From Collinsella sp. (lineage in GTDB: Bacteria; Actinomycetota; Coriobacteriia; Coriobacteriales; Coriobacteriaceae), in contig DXMA01000020.1 of NCBI GenBank assembly GCA_019414445.1, positions 1-42,315 on the forward strand: a DNA stretch of 42,315 bases. The letters are read 5' to 3'. The position numbers were made by a program, and so were the translations under genes. Below the pieces are notes generated by a model. That model ran no database searches. It was not told the DNA's origin and was given only the letters and a program-made list of their open reading frames with translations. Positions 13,303 through 22,616 of this stretch are shown in pieces. Position 1 is the stretch's first letter. Every line of letters begins with the position of its first letter.

Positions 13303-16019
13303 TCAGTTGTTTTTGCCACCATCGAGCAATGCCTCAAAATCATTCGCCGGCATGGGGCGGTAGTAGAGGAAGCCCTGAGCGTAGCGGGCGCCCATGTGGC
13401 GTAGTATGTTTGCCTGCTCATTTGTCTCGACGCCTTCGACCACGACGGGCAGATGGAGCGACTGCGCCATCTCGAGCATCGATGACACGATCTGCGCGCT
13501 GCGGCCTTGATCGCGGTCGGTGGGCACAAAGGTGCGGTCGAGCTTGATGACGTCGACGTTGACGTTCTTGAGCATCGCGAGCGTGGACTGGCCGGTGCCA
13601 AAATCGTCCATATAGGTCGAGAAGCCGCGGGTGTGCAGGTCGGCTGTCAGTTTGTCCACGGCCTCGGACTCCCCCGTATAAGCCGTCTCGGTGATCTCGA
13701 TACGCATGAGCTCGGGCGGTAGGTTGTATTGGGCGGCGAGCGCCCCCATATGTTCGGCAACGTCGCAGGCAAGGATATCCACGCGCGACACATTAAGCGA
13801 GACCGGAACCACGCGAAGTCCTCGATCGATGCGCCCGCGCAGCCACGAGGCGACACCCTGCCAAATGTACTTGTCGAGCGTCACCACAAAGCCGCTTTCC
13901 TCGAGTGCGGGGATAAACGTTGCGGGCGAAATGAGAGAGCCGTCCTTGTCAATCCAGCGGGTGAGTGCTTCGGCGCCAATGATCTCGCCGGTTTCCATAT
14001 CAACCTGGGGCTGCAGGTAGTAGGTGATGTGGTCGTTTGAGAGCGCATACTGGAACTCGGTGAGGGTGCGGTGAAACGCCACCTCGCGCTTGTATTCCTC
14101 GGGGCGAAAGACGGCGATGCGATCCTTAAAATCGTTTTTGGCGCGCCGATTGGTAAACATGGCCTTGGCCTGCGCGTCGATGGTGATTTCCTCGTTGGGG
14201 TCGATGGGGCAAACGCCCATGGACGGCCAGAAACCCACGCCGTCATCATGCTTGGCCACGGCGGCGCGAACGCGGTTATAGATTTGATGGACGGTGTTGT
14301 GCTCAAAGGGGATGAGAATGCAAAAGTCGTCTTGGCCCCAGTATCCTGCGACGCCCATCTCGGCATTCTCGATGTCTTTGAGGACCGTGCCCACATCGGC
14401 GAGCACGCGGTCGCCCTCGGCCTGTCCGTGCCATTCGTTGAACAGTCGCATATGACCCATGTCGACGGTGGCGATACACCAAGCGGCGTCGCGCCTTGTC
14501 TTAAGAAATGCGTTGGCACGCCGCATAAACTCGCTGGGTCGATAGAGGCCCGTGAGCGTATCGATGCGTTCGGCGACGGCGCTTTTACGCTCAATCTCGG
14601 GTATGGGGAGGCTGTCGTTGGGTGCAAGCCCGCCGGCGGCGCGAAGACGACGGTCGAGTTCGCCTAAAACAGCGGTCGCTTGATTGATTAAGCGCTCGTA
14701 AAAGGCCGGGACGACAAGACAGACGGGGGTAATGGTGTCGTTCGCGATTCGAACAGGAGCGAAAACGCCTCTTTAAGATGATGGGTCAGTTGCTCGAATG
14801 CCTCGTGGTCCAGATCGTTGCTGAGCACGACGAACTGGGCGTTTCGCGAGCGGAAGACGCGACTTCTGCCGCGGGTGATCGATAGCATGCGGCCTGCGTA
14901 TTCGGCGAGCATGTTGTCGACAGCCTCGGCCCCGTAGAGCTCGTTGAACTTTGCCGTGCCACAAACGCGGACCGCTATAAGCCCCGTCTCGCAACGGTCG
15001 CGACGGCAGGCATCGATAGCGTTGATCAGCATACGCTGCGTTCCGAGGCCCGTGGCGGCGTCGACGGTCTCGGCGAGTGAGTGGTTAACAAGTTCGCCGA
15101 CATAGAGCGAGGGGGTATTTCCGTCGCCGTCGATGCGAAACCCGCGAGCGCGGCAGAGGACGTAGTCGCCCGCGGCATTGCGCATGCGGTACTGCATGAC
15201 GCGGCGGTGTTTGGAGCCATTATAGATTTGGTCGATGTCGTTGATGTAGGCCTCAAGGTCATCGGGGTGGACGCGCGTTTTCCAGTAATCGTGGCAGTTG
15301 TCTACATGCTCAGAAGGAAGACCGAGATCGCGCAGGGCGCCTTGTGACCATAGGGTGCGATGTTTGTCCAAGTTCTCGATAAAGCAATAACGGCCTTCGT
15401 TGAGCATCGAAAAGGCGTCAAAAACGCGATCGCTTATTTCGAAGTCGTCGGTGTGGACTTGCGCGATATTGCGTCGATCAAGATGCATGGCATGGCGTAG
15501 CTTGTAGTCGTACATGCGATGGTCGGCATCGAGTGTCATGCGATTGGAGACTTCACCCAGGGCGGGGTCGGCGTGCGACACTCCGTAGCTAAACGAGTGA
15601 GGCATCTCGGAATCGTTGTTTTTGAGTAGGACCGTTCGGCAGTGTTCCAGGCGCTCGGCGAGGTCGTCCTCGGTCGCAATCGTAGACAGGATGGCAAACT
15701 CGTCGCCGCCTATGCGAAACGCCGCCTCGTCCACTTTCATATACAGCTTGAGATAGAGACTTACCTGCAAGATATAGCGGTTGCCCTCGTCATGTCCAAA
15801 GATGTCGTTGCAGTGCTTAAGGTTATCGATGTCGATAAACGCCATGGTGACGGGCAGTTCCTGCCCCCAGAGTTCCTCTAGGGAACGGGCAAAGCCGCCG
15901 CGGTTGCCAAGCCCGGTGAGCTGGTTGGTAAAGGCCGTCCTAATCAGATCATCCTGGCGCTCGAGAAGGTCGCGGACGGTCTTTTCGAGCGTTTCGGTGT
16001 AATTGCTGGCGGTGTCCAT
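13303..16019 (-). pseudogene. GGDEF-PAS-GGDEF-EAL c-di-GMP protein, frameshifted at C5 tract
   Basis: Two reading frames make one gene. The first (ATG 16019, weak SD; stop at 14688) has GNRGGFARSLEELWG, a complete GGDEF (FRIGGDEF), and a PAS-like region (RVHPDDLEAYINDID). The second has no usable start until an ATG at 14526. That ATG lies after the conserved GGDEF opening DTLTGLYRPSEF, which is in frame upstream. Adding one C to the five-C run (plus-strand G5 at 14725-14729) fuses them into 905 residues. The last GGDEF is degenerate (GQDDF). The EAL domain keeps EALTRW, SLNVS, EITETA, DDFGTG, IKLD, VEGVET and QGF, so it should hydrolyse c-di-GMP. If unrepaired, translation ends before the EAL domain. 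Confidence 0.85.
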
Positions 16020-16338
16020 GTTGTAAGCGGCTTTCTGAGGTCGGGGCGGATGGCGTCGGGCGAGCTCGTAGTGTACACGCGTCGTTGCTCGGCGCCTTGC
16101 GTGTATCCAGGCCCCCGCCTTGCTGCGTTGTTGAGTTACTTTGCCGGCTAATGTTCGCTGTTGATAACAGCTGAGTAGTATAGACAACAGTGCACAATTA
16201 TATATAGGCGCACATGCTGTGGGCGGCTATTATTCGCCAAACGGCAACGCCTGGGTGCGCATGAAAAATGCGACTGAGTCGATATATGTTGACGGGTATA
16301 CTTGTCCCGTTTTAAAACGCAGGAACGGAGATGGTCAC
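16020..16338. other. 319-bp divergent intergenic region
   Basis: The region between the c-di-GMP gene and the patatin gene holds no supported ORF. It contains CTGTTG...CAACAG half-sites near 16157-16190 and TATACT near 16298 close to a TTGACG, which are too tightly spaced to be one ordinary promoter. I see no RNA gene or riboswitch in it. Confidence 0.5.
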
Positions 16339-17208
16339 ATGGCACAGCCGGATACGACGCGCACGGTGGGGCTTGCGCTCGAGGGAGGCGGCTACCGCGG
16401 TATGTATACGGCGGGCGTGCTCGACGTTTGGATGGAGCGCGGTTTGACCTGCGACCATATGGTGGGTGTCTCGGCGGGCGCGGCGTTTGGCTACAACTTT
16501 AAATCGCGCCAGATCGGCCGTGCCATTCGTTACAACAAGGCTTATTGCGCCGACAAGCGCTATGCGAGCGTGACCAGCTGGCTGCGAACCGGCGATATGT
16601 TCAATGCCGATTTTGCCTATCACGAGGTGCCTATCGAGCGCGATCCCATCGACTTGGAGGCGTATCGCGCCTGCCCCATGCGATTTACGTGCGTGTGTAC
16701 CGATATCGAGACGGGCAAGGCCGTCTACCACGATCTACCGTATGGCGACGAGCGCGATATCGAGTGGATCCGGGCGTCGTCTGCCATTCCTGTGGCGACG
16801 CGTCCCGTTGCTATTGACGGGCATAAGTATCTGGATGGTGGCGTGGCTGATTCTATTCCCAGCGCATGGCTGTTTGCGCAGGGGTATGACCGCAATATCG
16901 TGGTACTCACGCAGCCGGCGGGCTTTGTGAAGCAGCCCAACAGCGTGATGCCCATGCTGCGGCGCGTGTTCCGTCACTATCCGGAGTTTGTTGCAGCGCT
17001 TGAGCATCGGCATGAGGTCTACAATGCCACGCTCGATGACCTGGCACGTCGAGAGGCTGCCGGGGAAATCTTTGTGGTGCGGCCGAGCGAATCGGTGAAG
17101 GTGCCGTCGCTGTGCCGCGAACCGGATGAGCTCGAGCGCATCTACCAGGTCGGCCGCCACGATGCAGAGGCGACTTTGCCGGCGTTGGAAGCGTATCTGG
17201 CGGGGTAA
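16339..17208 (+). CDS. Patatin-like phospholipase / serine hydrolase
   Basis: A 289-residue patatin-fold hydrolase of the YjjU/RssA type. The oxyanion glycine loop is LEGGGYRGMYTAGVLD. The nucleophile elbow GVSAGA carries the Ser, and the dyad Asp is in LDGGVAD, all complete, so it should be active on lipid esters. No signal peptide is visible, which suggests a cytosolic enzyme. The ATG at 16339 (MAQPDTTRTVGLAL) is preferred to longer in-frame extensions; GGAG at 16327-16330 supports it. The gene converges on thiE through a perfect 14-bp hairpin. The physiological substrate is unknown. Confidence 0.85.
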   Translation: MAQPDTTRTVGLALEGGGYRGMYTAGVLDVWMERGLTCDHMVGVSAGAAFGYNFKSRQIGRAIRYNKAYCADKRYASVTSWLRTGDMFNADFAYHEVPIERDPIDLEAYRACPMRFTCVCTDIETGKAVYHDLPYGDERDIEWIRASSAIPVATRPVAIDGHKYLDGGVADSIPSAWLFAQGYDRNIVVLTQPAGFVKQPNSVMPMLRRVFRHYPEFVAALEHRHEVYNATLDDLARREAAGEIFVVRPSESVKVPSLCREPDELERIYQVGRHDAEATLPALEAYLAG

Positions 17209-17219
17209 GGGTAGCATAC

Positions 17220-17265
17220 GGAAAGCGCATCCCGGAATGGAGGCCCAAACTGGGATGCGCTTTCC
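17220..17265. terminator. Bidirectional hairpin between convergent genes
   Basis: GGAAAGCGCATCCC (17220-17233) and GGGATGCGCTTTCC (17252-17265) form a perfect 14-bp stem between the patatin gene and thiE. There is little T-run on either side, so termination may depend on stem stability. Confidence 0.7.
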
Positions 17266-17309
17266 ATTGCTGAAGATATGAGGCTGCGAATCAGCTGTTC
17301 GGCCTATGC

Positions 17310-18005
17310 CTATGCCTGCTGCCAGGTGTCGACAAGCTCCTTGGCTGCGGCATGGGGGTCGTCGGCGCTGCAGACGGCGCTTACCACAAAGAAGCCGTCG
17401 ACGCCGGTGGCCTTAAGCTGCGGCAAGTCGGCCGTCTTAACGCCGCCGCCCACCACGATGGGCACGGGGCTTGCCGCGTGGAGTGCGGCAAGGTCCTCAA
17501 AGCTCTTGGTGATGATAGAGCCGTCGGCCGCGCGTCCGCAGTCGCGCTTGGTCTCGGTCTCGTGGAGCGGGCCGATGCCCAGGTAGTCGACCAGGCTCAT
17601 GTCGGCGGTCTTGACGTACTCGAGCATCTCCTCGCAACGGGCCGAAAGGCCCACAATGGCGTCGGGGCCCAGCAGCTTGCGACAGACCTCGACGGGAATA
17701 TCGCTCTGGCCCACGTGCACGCCGTCGACCGCAATGCCCTGCTCGCGTGCGGCGAGTACGCAGTCAAGGCGGTCATCGATCAGCAAGGCGACCTGACCGG
17801 TCTTGCCAGCCTGTGCGATTGCCTGCGCGGCGTCGCCGGTCAGCGCAATGATCTCGCGGGCGCTTGCCACCTTGGAGCGCACCTGAATGCAGGTAAAGCC
17901 GGCGTCGAGCGCCTGGGCCACCACATCGCCCACGGGGCGTCCGAGGGTGTTTTCGGGGCCGAGCACCAGATAGGCCGAGATATCAAGGTTGTCGCGGATG
18001 CTCAT
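17310..18005 (-). CDS. thiE: Thiamine-phosphate synthase
   Basis: A 231-residue TIM-barrel enzyme that joins hydroxymethylpyrimidine pyrophosphate and thiazole phosphate into thiamine phosphate. Diagnostic stretches are QVRSKVASAREI (pyrophosphate side), LLIDDRLDCVLA, DGVHVGQSD (the GxHxGQ-type signature), YLGIGPLHETETK, and VVGGGVKTADLPQLKATGVDG. The ATG at 18005 follows AGGAGGA with six bases of spacing. The ATG overlaps the TGA stop of the preceding gene (ATGA), so translation is probably coupled. Last gene of the TPP-riboswitch operon thiM-thiamine-binding protein-thiE. Slightly longer than the usual 210 residues. Confidence 0.95.
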   Translation of the reverse strand: MSIRDNLDISAYLVLGPENTLGRPVGDVVAQALDAGFTCIQVRSKVASAREIIALTGDAAQAIAQAGKTGQVALLIDDRLDCVLAAREQGIAVDGVHVGQSDIPVEVCRKLLGPDAIVGLSARCEEMLEYVKTADMSLVDYLGIGPLHETETKRDCGRAADGSIITKSFEDLAALHAASPVPIVVGGGVKTADLPQLKATGVDGFFVVSAVCSADDPHAAAKELVDTWQQA

Positions 18006-18343
18006 TGTGCTTCCTCCTGCTTTTTGATCTGTGCTTCCATGCGCTTGAGTTTGCCGGTCATGGTGTCGGTAAATCCGGGTCGAATATCGGCTTTGAGCAC
18101 GACTTCGGTGCGGATGCCCTTGCTCGCCAACACAAAGGTCGCGTCGCGCACGACCTGCATGACCTCGTCCCAGTCGCCCTCGATCTCGGTGAACATCGAG
18201 GTGGTGCGGTTGGGAAGGCCGCTCTCGCGAATGACGCGCACGACCTCGGCGACCTCGGCGGACAGCTCGTCGCCGGTGCCGCATGGGGCGATGGCCACGG
18301 CGACGAGCGTGTTCATGCCGGCATTTGTTGCGGGTTCGGACAT
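18002..18343 (-). CDS. MTH1187/YqgV family thiamine-binding protein
   Basis: A 113-residue protein. The core NTLVAVAIAPCGTGDELSAE, TTSMFTEIEGDWDEVMQVV and SKGIRTEVVLKADIRPG are typical of the DUF77/MTH1187 family of small ferredoxin-like proteins. Members bind thiamine or its precursors. It lies between thiM and thiE in a thiamine-salvage operon, which supports that role. The SD AGGAGG lies in the last codons of thiM, and only three bases separate the thiM stop from this ATG. The stop overlaps the thiE start. The C-terminal tail (KRMEAQIKKQEEAQ) is longer and more charged than usual. Confidence 0.85.
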   Translation of the reverse strand: MSEPATNAGMNTLVAVAIAPCGTGDELSAEVAEVVRVIRESGLPNRTTSMFTEIEGDWDEVMQVVRDATFVLASKGIRTEVVLKADIRPGFTDTMTGKLKRMEAQIKKQEEAQ

Positions 18344-18346
18344 GGC

Positions 18347-19186
18347 TTATGCCTCCTCGAGCTCGAGTCGGTTGTCGGCAATATCCTGGGCGGTTGCGCG
18401 GTAGAGCTCGTCGATAAAGGCGACCTTAAAGCTTGCCGGGGCATCGGCGACGGCGGCGGCACGCGTGCCGGCAACGTTGTAGACGGCGGTGCCGCAGACT
18501 GCTGCCGTAAACGGATCGGTAGCACAGGCGTACACGGCCAGCACGCCGCCCTGCGAGCAACCGCAGCCGGTGATCTTGGACATGAGCGGGCTGCCGCCGT
18601 GGGATTTGGCCACGGTCGTGCCGTCGGTAATCAGGTCGACTTCGCCCGAGACCACAACGGCGCCGCCGGTGTAGCGAGCGAGCGCCACGGCGGCATCGCG
18701 GGCGGCGTCGACCGTGTCGGTGGTATCGACACCACGTACGCGGCTCAGATCGGCCGACTCGCCCTCAAGACCCCACAGGCCGGAGAGTGCGATGATCTCG
18801 GAGGCGTTGCCGCGTACGATGGCGGGCTTGTACTGCTTGAGCTCGTTTACCAGCTGGGTGCGCAGGCTACCGATGCCCAGACCCACCGGATCGAGCACCC
18901 AGGGCTTGCCGGCGTCGTGTGCCGCCTTGGCCGCGCGGGGAATCGTCTGCTCGTAGATGGGGAAGAGCGTGCCCATGTTGAGATAGATGGCGCCGCCGCC
19001 GGCAACGAGCGCCTCGCCCTCGTCGGGCAGATAGACCATGGCGGCCGAACCGCCCACGGCGAGCTGCGCGTTGGCGACAAAGTCGATCGTCACCGTGTTG
19101 GTGATGGAGCCGGCCATCGGATTGGTGGCTCGAATCTCCTCTACGGCCTTGACCATATGTTGCTTAAGCTGTTCCGAATCAATCAC
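18347..19186 (-). CDS. thiM: Hydroxyethylthiazole kinase
   Basis: A 279-residue ribokinase-fold kinase that phosphorylates hydroxyethylthiazole for thiamine salvage. Family features include NTVTIDFVANAQLAVGGSAAM, GKPWVLDPVGLGIGSLRTQL, AIVRGNASEI (the N-x-x-E metal/ATP region), GAVVVSGEVDLITDG, and ITGCGCSQGGVLAVY, where the second cysteine is the usual catalytic-site region. The GTG at 19186 is chosen: AAGGAGG ends eight bases before it, and the nearby ATG is out of frame and stops at once. First gene of the TPP-riboswitch operon. Confidence 0.9.
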   Translation of the reverse strand: MIDSEQLKQHMVKAVEEIRATNPMAGSITNTVTIDFVANAQLAVGGSAAMVYLPDEGEALVAGGGAIYLNMGTLFPIYEQTIPRAAKAAHDAGKPWVLDPVGLGIGSLRTQLVNELKQYKPAIVRGNASEIIALSGLWGLEGESADLSRVRGVDTTDTVDAARDAAVALARYTGGAVVVSGEVDLITDGTTVAKSHGGSPLMSKITGCGCSQGGVLAVYACATDPFTAAVCGTAVYNVAGTRAAAVADAPASFKVAFIDELYRATAQDIADNRLELEEA

Positions 19187-19210
19187 TGCACATGCCTCCT
19201 TGGCATAGAA

Positions 19211-19239
19211 AAGGGGCGCTGTGCATAGACAGCGCCCCT
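19211..19239 (-). terminator. Attenuator terminator after TPP riboswitch
   Basis: A perfect 10-bp stem (GGGGCGCTGT and ACAGCGCCCC) with a 6-nt loop is followed on the minus strand by TTTTCT. It sits between the riboswitch and the thiM start, as expected for transcription attenuation in high TPP. Confidence 0.85.
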
Positions 19240-19249
19240 GTAAAGGCGG

Positions 19250-19343
19250 CATGCTCCCTACGCCAGCATTAACTGACAGGTTCAAAGGATTGGGCCCTAT
19301 GCCCTCTCAGCCTTGTGGTTTGCACCGCCGGCACTCCCGCATC
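19250..19343 (-). promoter_or_regulatory. TPP riboswitch (THI box)
   Basis: On the minus strand the RNA carries GGGAGTGCC, GGCTGAGAGGGC (CUGAGA element), CCTTTGAACCTGTCAG and AATGCTGGCGTAGGGAGC, which match the conserved TPP aptamer in order and spacing. P1 can form between GATGC at the 5' end and GCAT at the 3' end. It lies upstream of thiM and is followed by an intrinsic terminator. Confidence 0.95.
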
Positions 19344-19370
19344 GAATCTGTTGTTCCCTATACTAGCGCA

Positions 19371-19470
19371 CCTGCCAATATGGGACAGGTTTATTTTGGC
19401 AGGTGGCAACAGGGGCGCTGCATTTTCCCAGATAAAACCTGCCAAGATAAACCTGTCCCTTATTGGCAGG
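19371..19470. repeat. 100-bp inverted-repeat element (paired REP, family A)
   Basis: Two arms of 33 bp (19371-19403 and 19438-19470) are reverse complements with two mismatches and enclose 34 bp. Each arm is itself a small hairpin (CCTGCCAA and TTGGCAGG around a GGGACAG core). This is the layout of a bacterial interspersed pair of REP units or of a small MITE. It sits between the divergent thi operon and the HAD gene and may carry part of their promoters. A solo arm is at 57-89. Confidence 0.85.
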
Positions 19471-19511
19471 TCGTTACAATAGACGGGATAAAGAATGACC
19501 GAGGGGACCTT

Positions 19512-20420
19512 ATGATCAAACTTGTGCTGACCGATATGGACGATACGCTGATTCCTGCTGGACACGATGGCGCCAGCGACTGCGCCATCGAGGGCATTCA
19601 TGCCATGCAGGCGGCGGGCCTGCATTTTGGCCCGGTTTCGGGTCGCCAGCCGTCCGCGATGAGCTGGATGTTCCGCAATCGCTCCGAGTGCTTCTCGACC
19701 GGTGCGTTTTGCAACGGCCAGGTGATGTTTGTCGATGGCGAGGCGGTTGCCTCGCGCGCAACTGATAACGATGCCCTTATGCGCCTGGCCGACTACCTGG
19801 AGCAAGAGACCGACGATACCTATTTGAAGGTCTACCGTCTGGGTGATGACTTTTGGGACAACGACGCCTATTGCGTGACAAGCGATCCCGAGCGTGTGCG
19901 TCGCGCCATGGAGTCAGGCGGCAACGCGTGGCTCAAGGGCGAAGAGGCTCCCTGTCGCCCTGTCGTTGACGATGCCCCGGTATACAAGGCGAATATCTGG
20001 AGTGCCCGTTCGCGCGAGGAGCTCGCCGAGCTGCGCGAGCGTGTTGCCGCCGAGGTGCCGGAGCTCTCGCTCGTGTTTCCCAACAACCGCGTGCGCCTGT
20101 TCGACGTTCTTCCGACCGGCTGGGACAAGGGCTGTGCTGCGCTGGAGCTGGCGCGCGCTTTGGGCCTGACGCCCGACGAGGTGGCCGTATTCGGCGATTC
20201 CGATAACGATTTGCCCATGATCGATGCCGTTCCCAATTCCGTTGCAGTCGCCAATGCCAACGAGGCCGTCACGGCTGCCGCGCGCTGGCATATCGGCGCT
20301 GCGGCAGATGATGCGGTTGCCGGGGCTCTGCATCAGATTGCCGCCTGCGCCGCGACGGGGGAGATGCCGTCGTTTATGCGTCAGATGGACGCGACGGGTT
20401 TCGACGTCACGAACGTCTAG
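19512..20420 (+). CDS. Cof-type HAD phosphatase
   Basis: A 302-residue haloacid dehalogenase-like hydrolase of the Cof/YidA group. Motif I is DMDDTL near residue 7 (nucleophile Asp, then Asp general acid), motif II is VSGRQ, and motif IV is FGDSDNDLPMIDAV, with WDKGCAALELARALGL just before it. A central cap domain separates motif II from motif III. Such enzymes dephosphorylate sugar phosphates, flavin phosphates or pyridoxal phosphate, but the substrate is not evident. The ATG at 19512 has GAGGGGA five bases upstream. The LysR gene starts 10 bp downstream, so they are co-transcribed. Confidence 0.85.
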   Translation: MIKLVLTDMDDTLIPAGHDGASDCAIEGIHAMQAAGLHFGPVSGRQPSAMSWMFRNRSECFSTGAFCNGQVMFVDGEAVASRATDNDALMRLADYLEQETDDTYLKVYRLGDDFWDNDAYCVTSDPERVRRAMESGGNAWLKGEEAPCRPVVDDAPVYKANIWSARSREELAELRERVAAEVPELSLVFPNNRVRLFDVLPTGWDKGCAALELARALGLTPDEVAVFGDSDNDLPMIDAVPNSVAVANANEAVTAAARWHIGAAADDAVAGALHQIAACAATGEMPSFMRQMDATGFDVTNV

Positions 20421-20430
20421 GGAGAAAGCC

Positions 20431-21327
20431 ATGAAGCTCCAGCAGCTCAGATATGTCGTCAAAGTCGCCGAATGCGGCAGCATCACCGAGGCCTCGCGCC
20501 GGCTCTTTGTGTCGCAGCCTTCGATTACCGCGTCAATTCGCGATCTCGAAAACGAGATGGGTGTACACATCTTTGAGCGCACCAACAAGGGCGTCATTGT
20601 GTCCGAGGAGGGCGAGACCTTCTTGGGCTACGCGCGCCAAGTGCTCGACCAGGCCGATTTGCTCGAGGGTAAGTACAAGAGCGCATCCGAGCAGGTGCCG
20701 CATTTTAGTGTGAGCTGTCAGCATTATTCCTTTGCCGTTAACGCGTTTGTTGACGTGATCCGCGAGTTCGATGCCGCGCGTTACGACTTTACTCTGCGCG
20801 AGGAACAGACTCACGAGATTATCGAGGACGTCGCGCATATGAAAAGTGAACTGGGCATCCTGTACTTATCCGAGCATAACCGCGAGGTCATCGAGCGCAT
20901 GCTCGCCGCCAACGAACTCGTATTCGAGGGGCTCTTCTGCGCCACGCCGCATGTCTTTGTATGCGCCGACCATCCACTGGCGGACCACGCCAGCGTGACG
21001 CTCGAAGATCTCGAGGACTACCCGTTCCTGTCCTATGAGCAGGGCAGCTACAACTCGTTTTACTATTCCGAGGAGCTGACCTCGACCTTTGAGCGCCGCA
21101 AGAATATCCGCGTGCGCGACCGTGCGACGTTGTTCAATCTGGCCATGGGCCTTAACGGCTACACGGTTTGTTCGGGCGTGATCAGCCATGAACTTAACGG
21201 CCCCGGCATTATCTCCATTCCGCTCGATGTAGACGAGTACATGGAGATCGGCATCATCACGCGCAAGAACACGACACTTACGCGCTACGGGCAGGCCTAT
21301 ATCGAAGCGATTCGTCAGCACATCTAG
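20431..21327 (+). CDS. LysR-family transcriptional regulator
   Basis: A 298-residue LysR regulator. The N-terminal winged helix (LQQLRYVVKVAECGSITEAS, then RRLFVSQPSITASIRDLENE) is standard, and a periplasmic-binding-like effector domain starts near residue 90. The ATG at 20431 follows GGGAGAAA. The downstream gene is a MetE-like methionine enzyme on the same strand, and a T-N11-A inverted repeat lies between them. The guess that it regulates methionine or sulfur genes rests on this neighbourhood; the effector is unknown. It is likely co-transcribed with the HAD gene, whose stop overlaps the region of its SD. Confidence 0.85.
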   Translation: MKLQQLRYVVKVAECGSITEASRRLFVSQPSITASIRDLENEMGVHIFERTNKGVIVSEEGETFLGYARQVLDQADLLEGKYKSASEQVPHFSVSCQHYSFAVNAFVDVIREFDAARYDFTLREEQTHEIIEDVAHMKSELGILYLSEHNREVIERMLAANELVFEGLFCATPHVFVCADHPLADHASVTLEDLEDYPFLSYEQGSYNSFYYSEELTSTFERRKNIRVRDRATLFNLAMGLNGYTVCSGVISHELNGPGIISIPLDVDEYMEIGIITRKNTTLTRYGQAYIEAIRQHI

Positions 21328-21372
21328 ACTGCTGCGTTCTGCACGGGTCAAATCTCTTTATGGCAGTCCAAA

Positions 21373-21395
21373 CTGATATAGGAAGCATCTATATC
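21373..21395 (+). promoter_or_regulatory. LysR-type box upstream of MetE-like gene
   Basis: TGATATAG (21373-21380), seven bases, CTATATCA (21388-21395) is a perfect 8-bp inverted repeat with the T-N11-A core typical of LysR regulators. It lies about 90 bp upstream of the MetE-like start, between that gene and the LysR gene. AT-rich sequence downstream of it could hold the promoter. Confidence 0.6.
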
Positions 21396-21482
21396 AAACT
21401 GTTATAAACATATATTTTACGATGTCCATATGAGCGCTCATACTCTGTCCCAGTAAAGCAACCAATGCAAAGGGAGATATCT

Positions 21483-22616
21483 ATGAGCACTTCGATTCAA
21501 CCGAACGCGCCGTTTCGTGCCGATATCGTCGGCAGTTTTCTTCGTCCGCAGGCTGTAAAGGACGCCCGTGCCGCCTATGTCGCGGGTAAACTCGACGCTT
21601 CCGGCCTTAAGGCCGTCGAGGACGAGGCCATCCGCGACTTAGTGGCCAAGCAGAAGGCTGCCGGCCTGCAGGTGATTACCGATGGCGAGTTCCGCCGCAG
21701 CTACTGGCACCTCGATTTTATGTGGGGCCTCAACGGCATTGAGCGCCGCGCCTCGCGCACGGGCTACATGTTCCACGATGAGGAGACTACCGCCGACACC
21801 GCCGTGGTAACCGGTCCCATTAGCGGCGAGAATCATCCGTTCGTCGAGCACTTCAAATTTATCAAGTCGCTCGAGGGAGAGGGCCAGGTCGCGCGCCAGA
21901 CCATTCCGGCGCCGATCCAGACGTTCTCCGAAGTCACACTCGACCGCTGCGATGGCCAGCAGGAGAGTCTGCACGCCGTCTACAAGACCGACGAAGAGCT
22001 CGTCGGTGCCATTGCCGCAGCATACCGCACCGTGATTGCTGACCTGTATGCCGCGGGCTGCCGCAACATCCAGTTTGATGACTGCACCTGGGGCATCTAC
22101 TGCGATACCGATTTTGTTGCCAAAACCGGCATGAGCCCGGTCGACCTGCAAAAGGTAAGCGAGTTGGGCGTGGCGCTCAACAATGCCGCCATCGAGGGCA
22201 AGCCCGACGATCTGGTTATCAACACGCATGTATGCCGCGGCAACTACCACTCCACCTACGCTTTTGAGGGCGGCTACGACCCCATCGCGCCGTACCTGTT
22301 TGCGCATGAGGACGTTGACGCGTTCTATCTGGAGTTCGACACGCCCCGCGCCGGTGGTTTTGAGCCGCTCAAGTACGTTGCTCCCGGCAAGAAGGTCGTG
22401 CTGGGCTTGGTGACCACCAAGGCGGCAGAGCTCGAGAACGAGGATGTTATCGTCGAGCGCATCCGCGAGGCGGCAAAGTACGTGCCGCTCGAGAACCTGT
22501 ATCTGTCTCCGCAGTGTGGCTTTGCCAGCTGCGAGATTGGCAATAAGCTGACCGAGGACGAGCAGTGGGCAAAGATTGCGCTGGTCAGGCGTATTGCCGA
22601 GCGCGTTTGGAAATAG
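21483..22616 (+). CDS. MetE-like cobalamin-independent methionine synthase domain protein
   Basis: A 377-residue protein of the YxjG/YxjH type, corresponding to the C-terminal catalytic half of MetE. The zinc and substrate residues are visible: HVCRGN (His and Cys), the Glu in DAFYLEFDTPRAGGFEPL, and Cys in LSPQCGFASCE. These bind zinc and activate the homocysteine thiol. The methyl donor may not be the polyglutamylated folate used by full MetE, because the N-terminal half is absent. The ATG at 21483 has AAAGGGAGA upstream. Probably regulated by the adjacent LysR protein; no SAM riboswitch or T-box is seen. Confidence 0.85.
   Translation: MSTSIQPNAPFRADIVGSFLRPQAVKDARAAYVAGKLDASGLKAVEDEAIRDLVAKQKAAGLQVITDGEFRRSYWHLDFMWGLNGIERRASRTGYMFHDEETTADTAVVTGPISGENHPFVEHFKFIKSLEGEGQVARQTIPAPIQTFSEVTLDRCDGQQESLHAVYKTDEELVGAIAAAYRTVIADLYAAGCRNIQFDDCTWGIYCDTDFVAKTGMSPVDLQKVSELGVALNNAAIEGKPDDLVINTHVCRGNYHSTYAFEGGYDPIAPYLFAHEDVDAFYLEFDTPRAGGFEPLKYVAPGKKVVLGLVTTKAAELENEDVIVERIREAAKYVPLENLYLSPQCGFASCEIGNKLTEDEQWAKIALVRRIAERVWK

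Noticed and set aside
14526..14688. Separate GGDEF-EAL gene starting at 14526
   Set aside because: Its in-frame upstream sequence encodes the missing start of the GGDEF domain but has no start codon; it fits better as the second half of a frameshifted gene.
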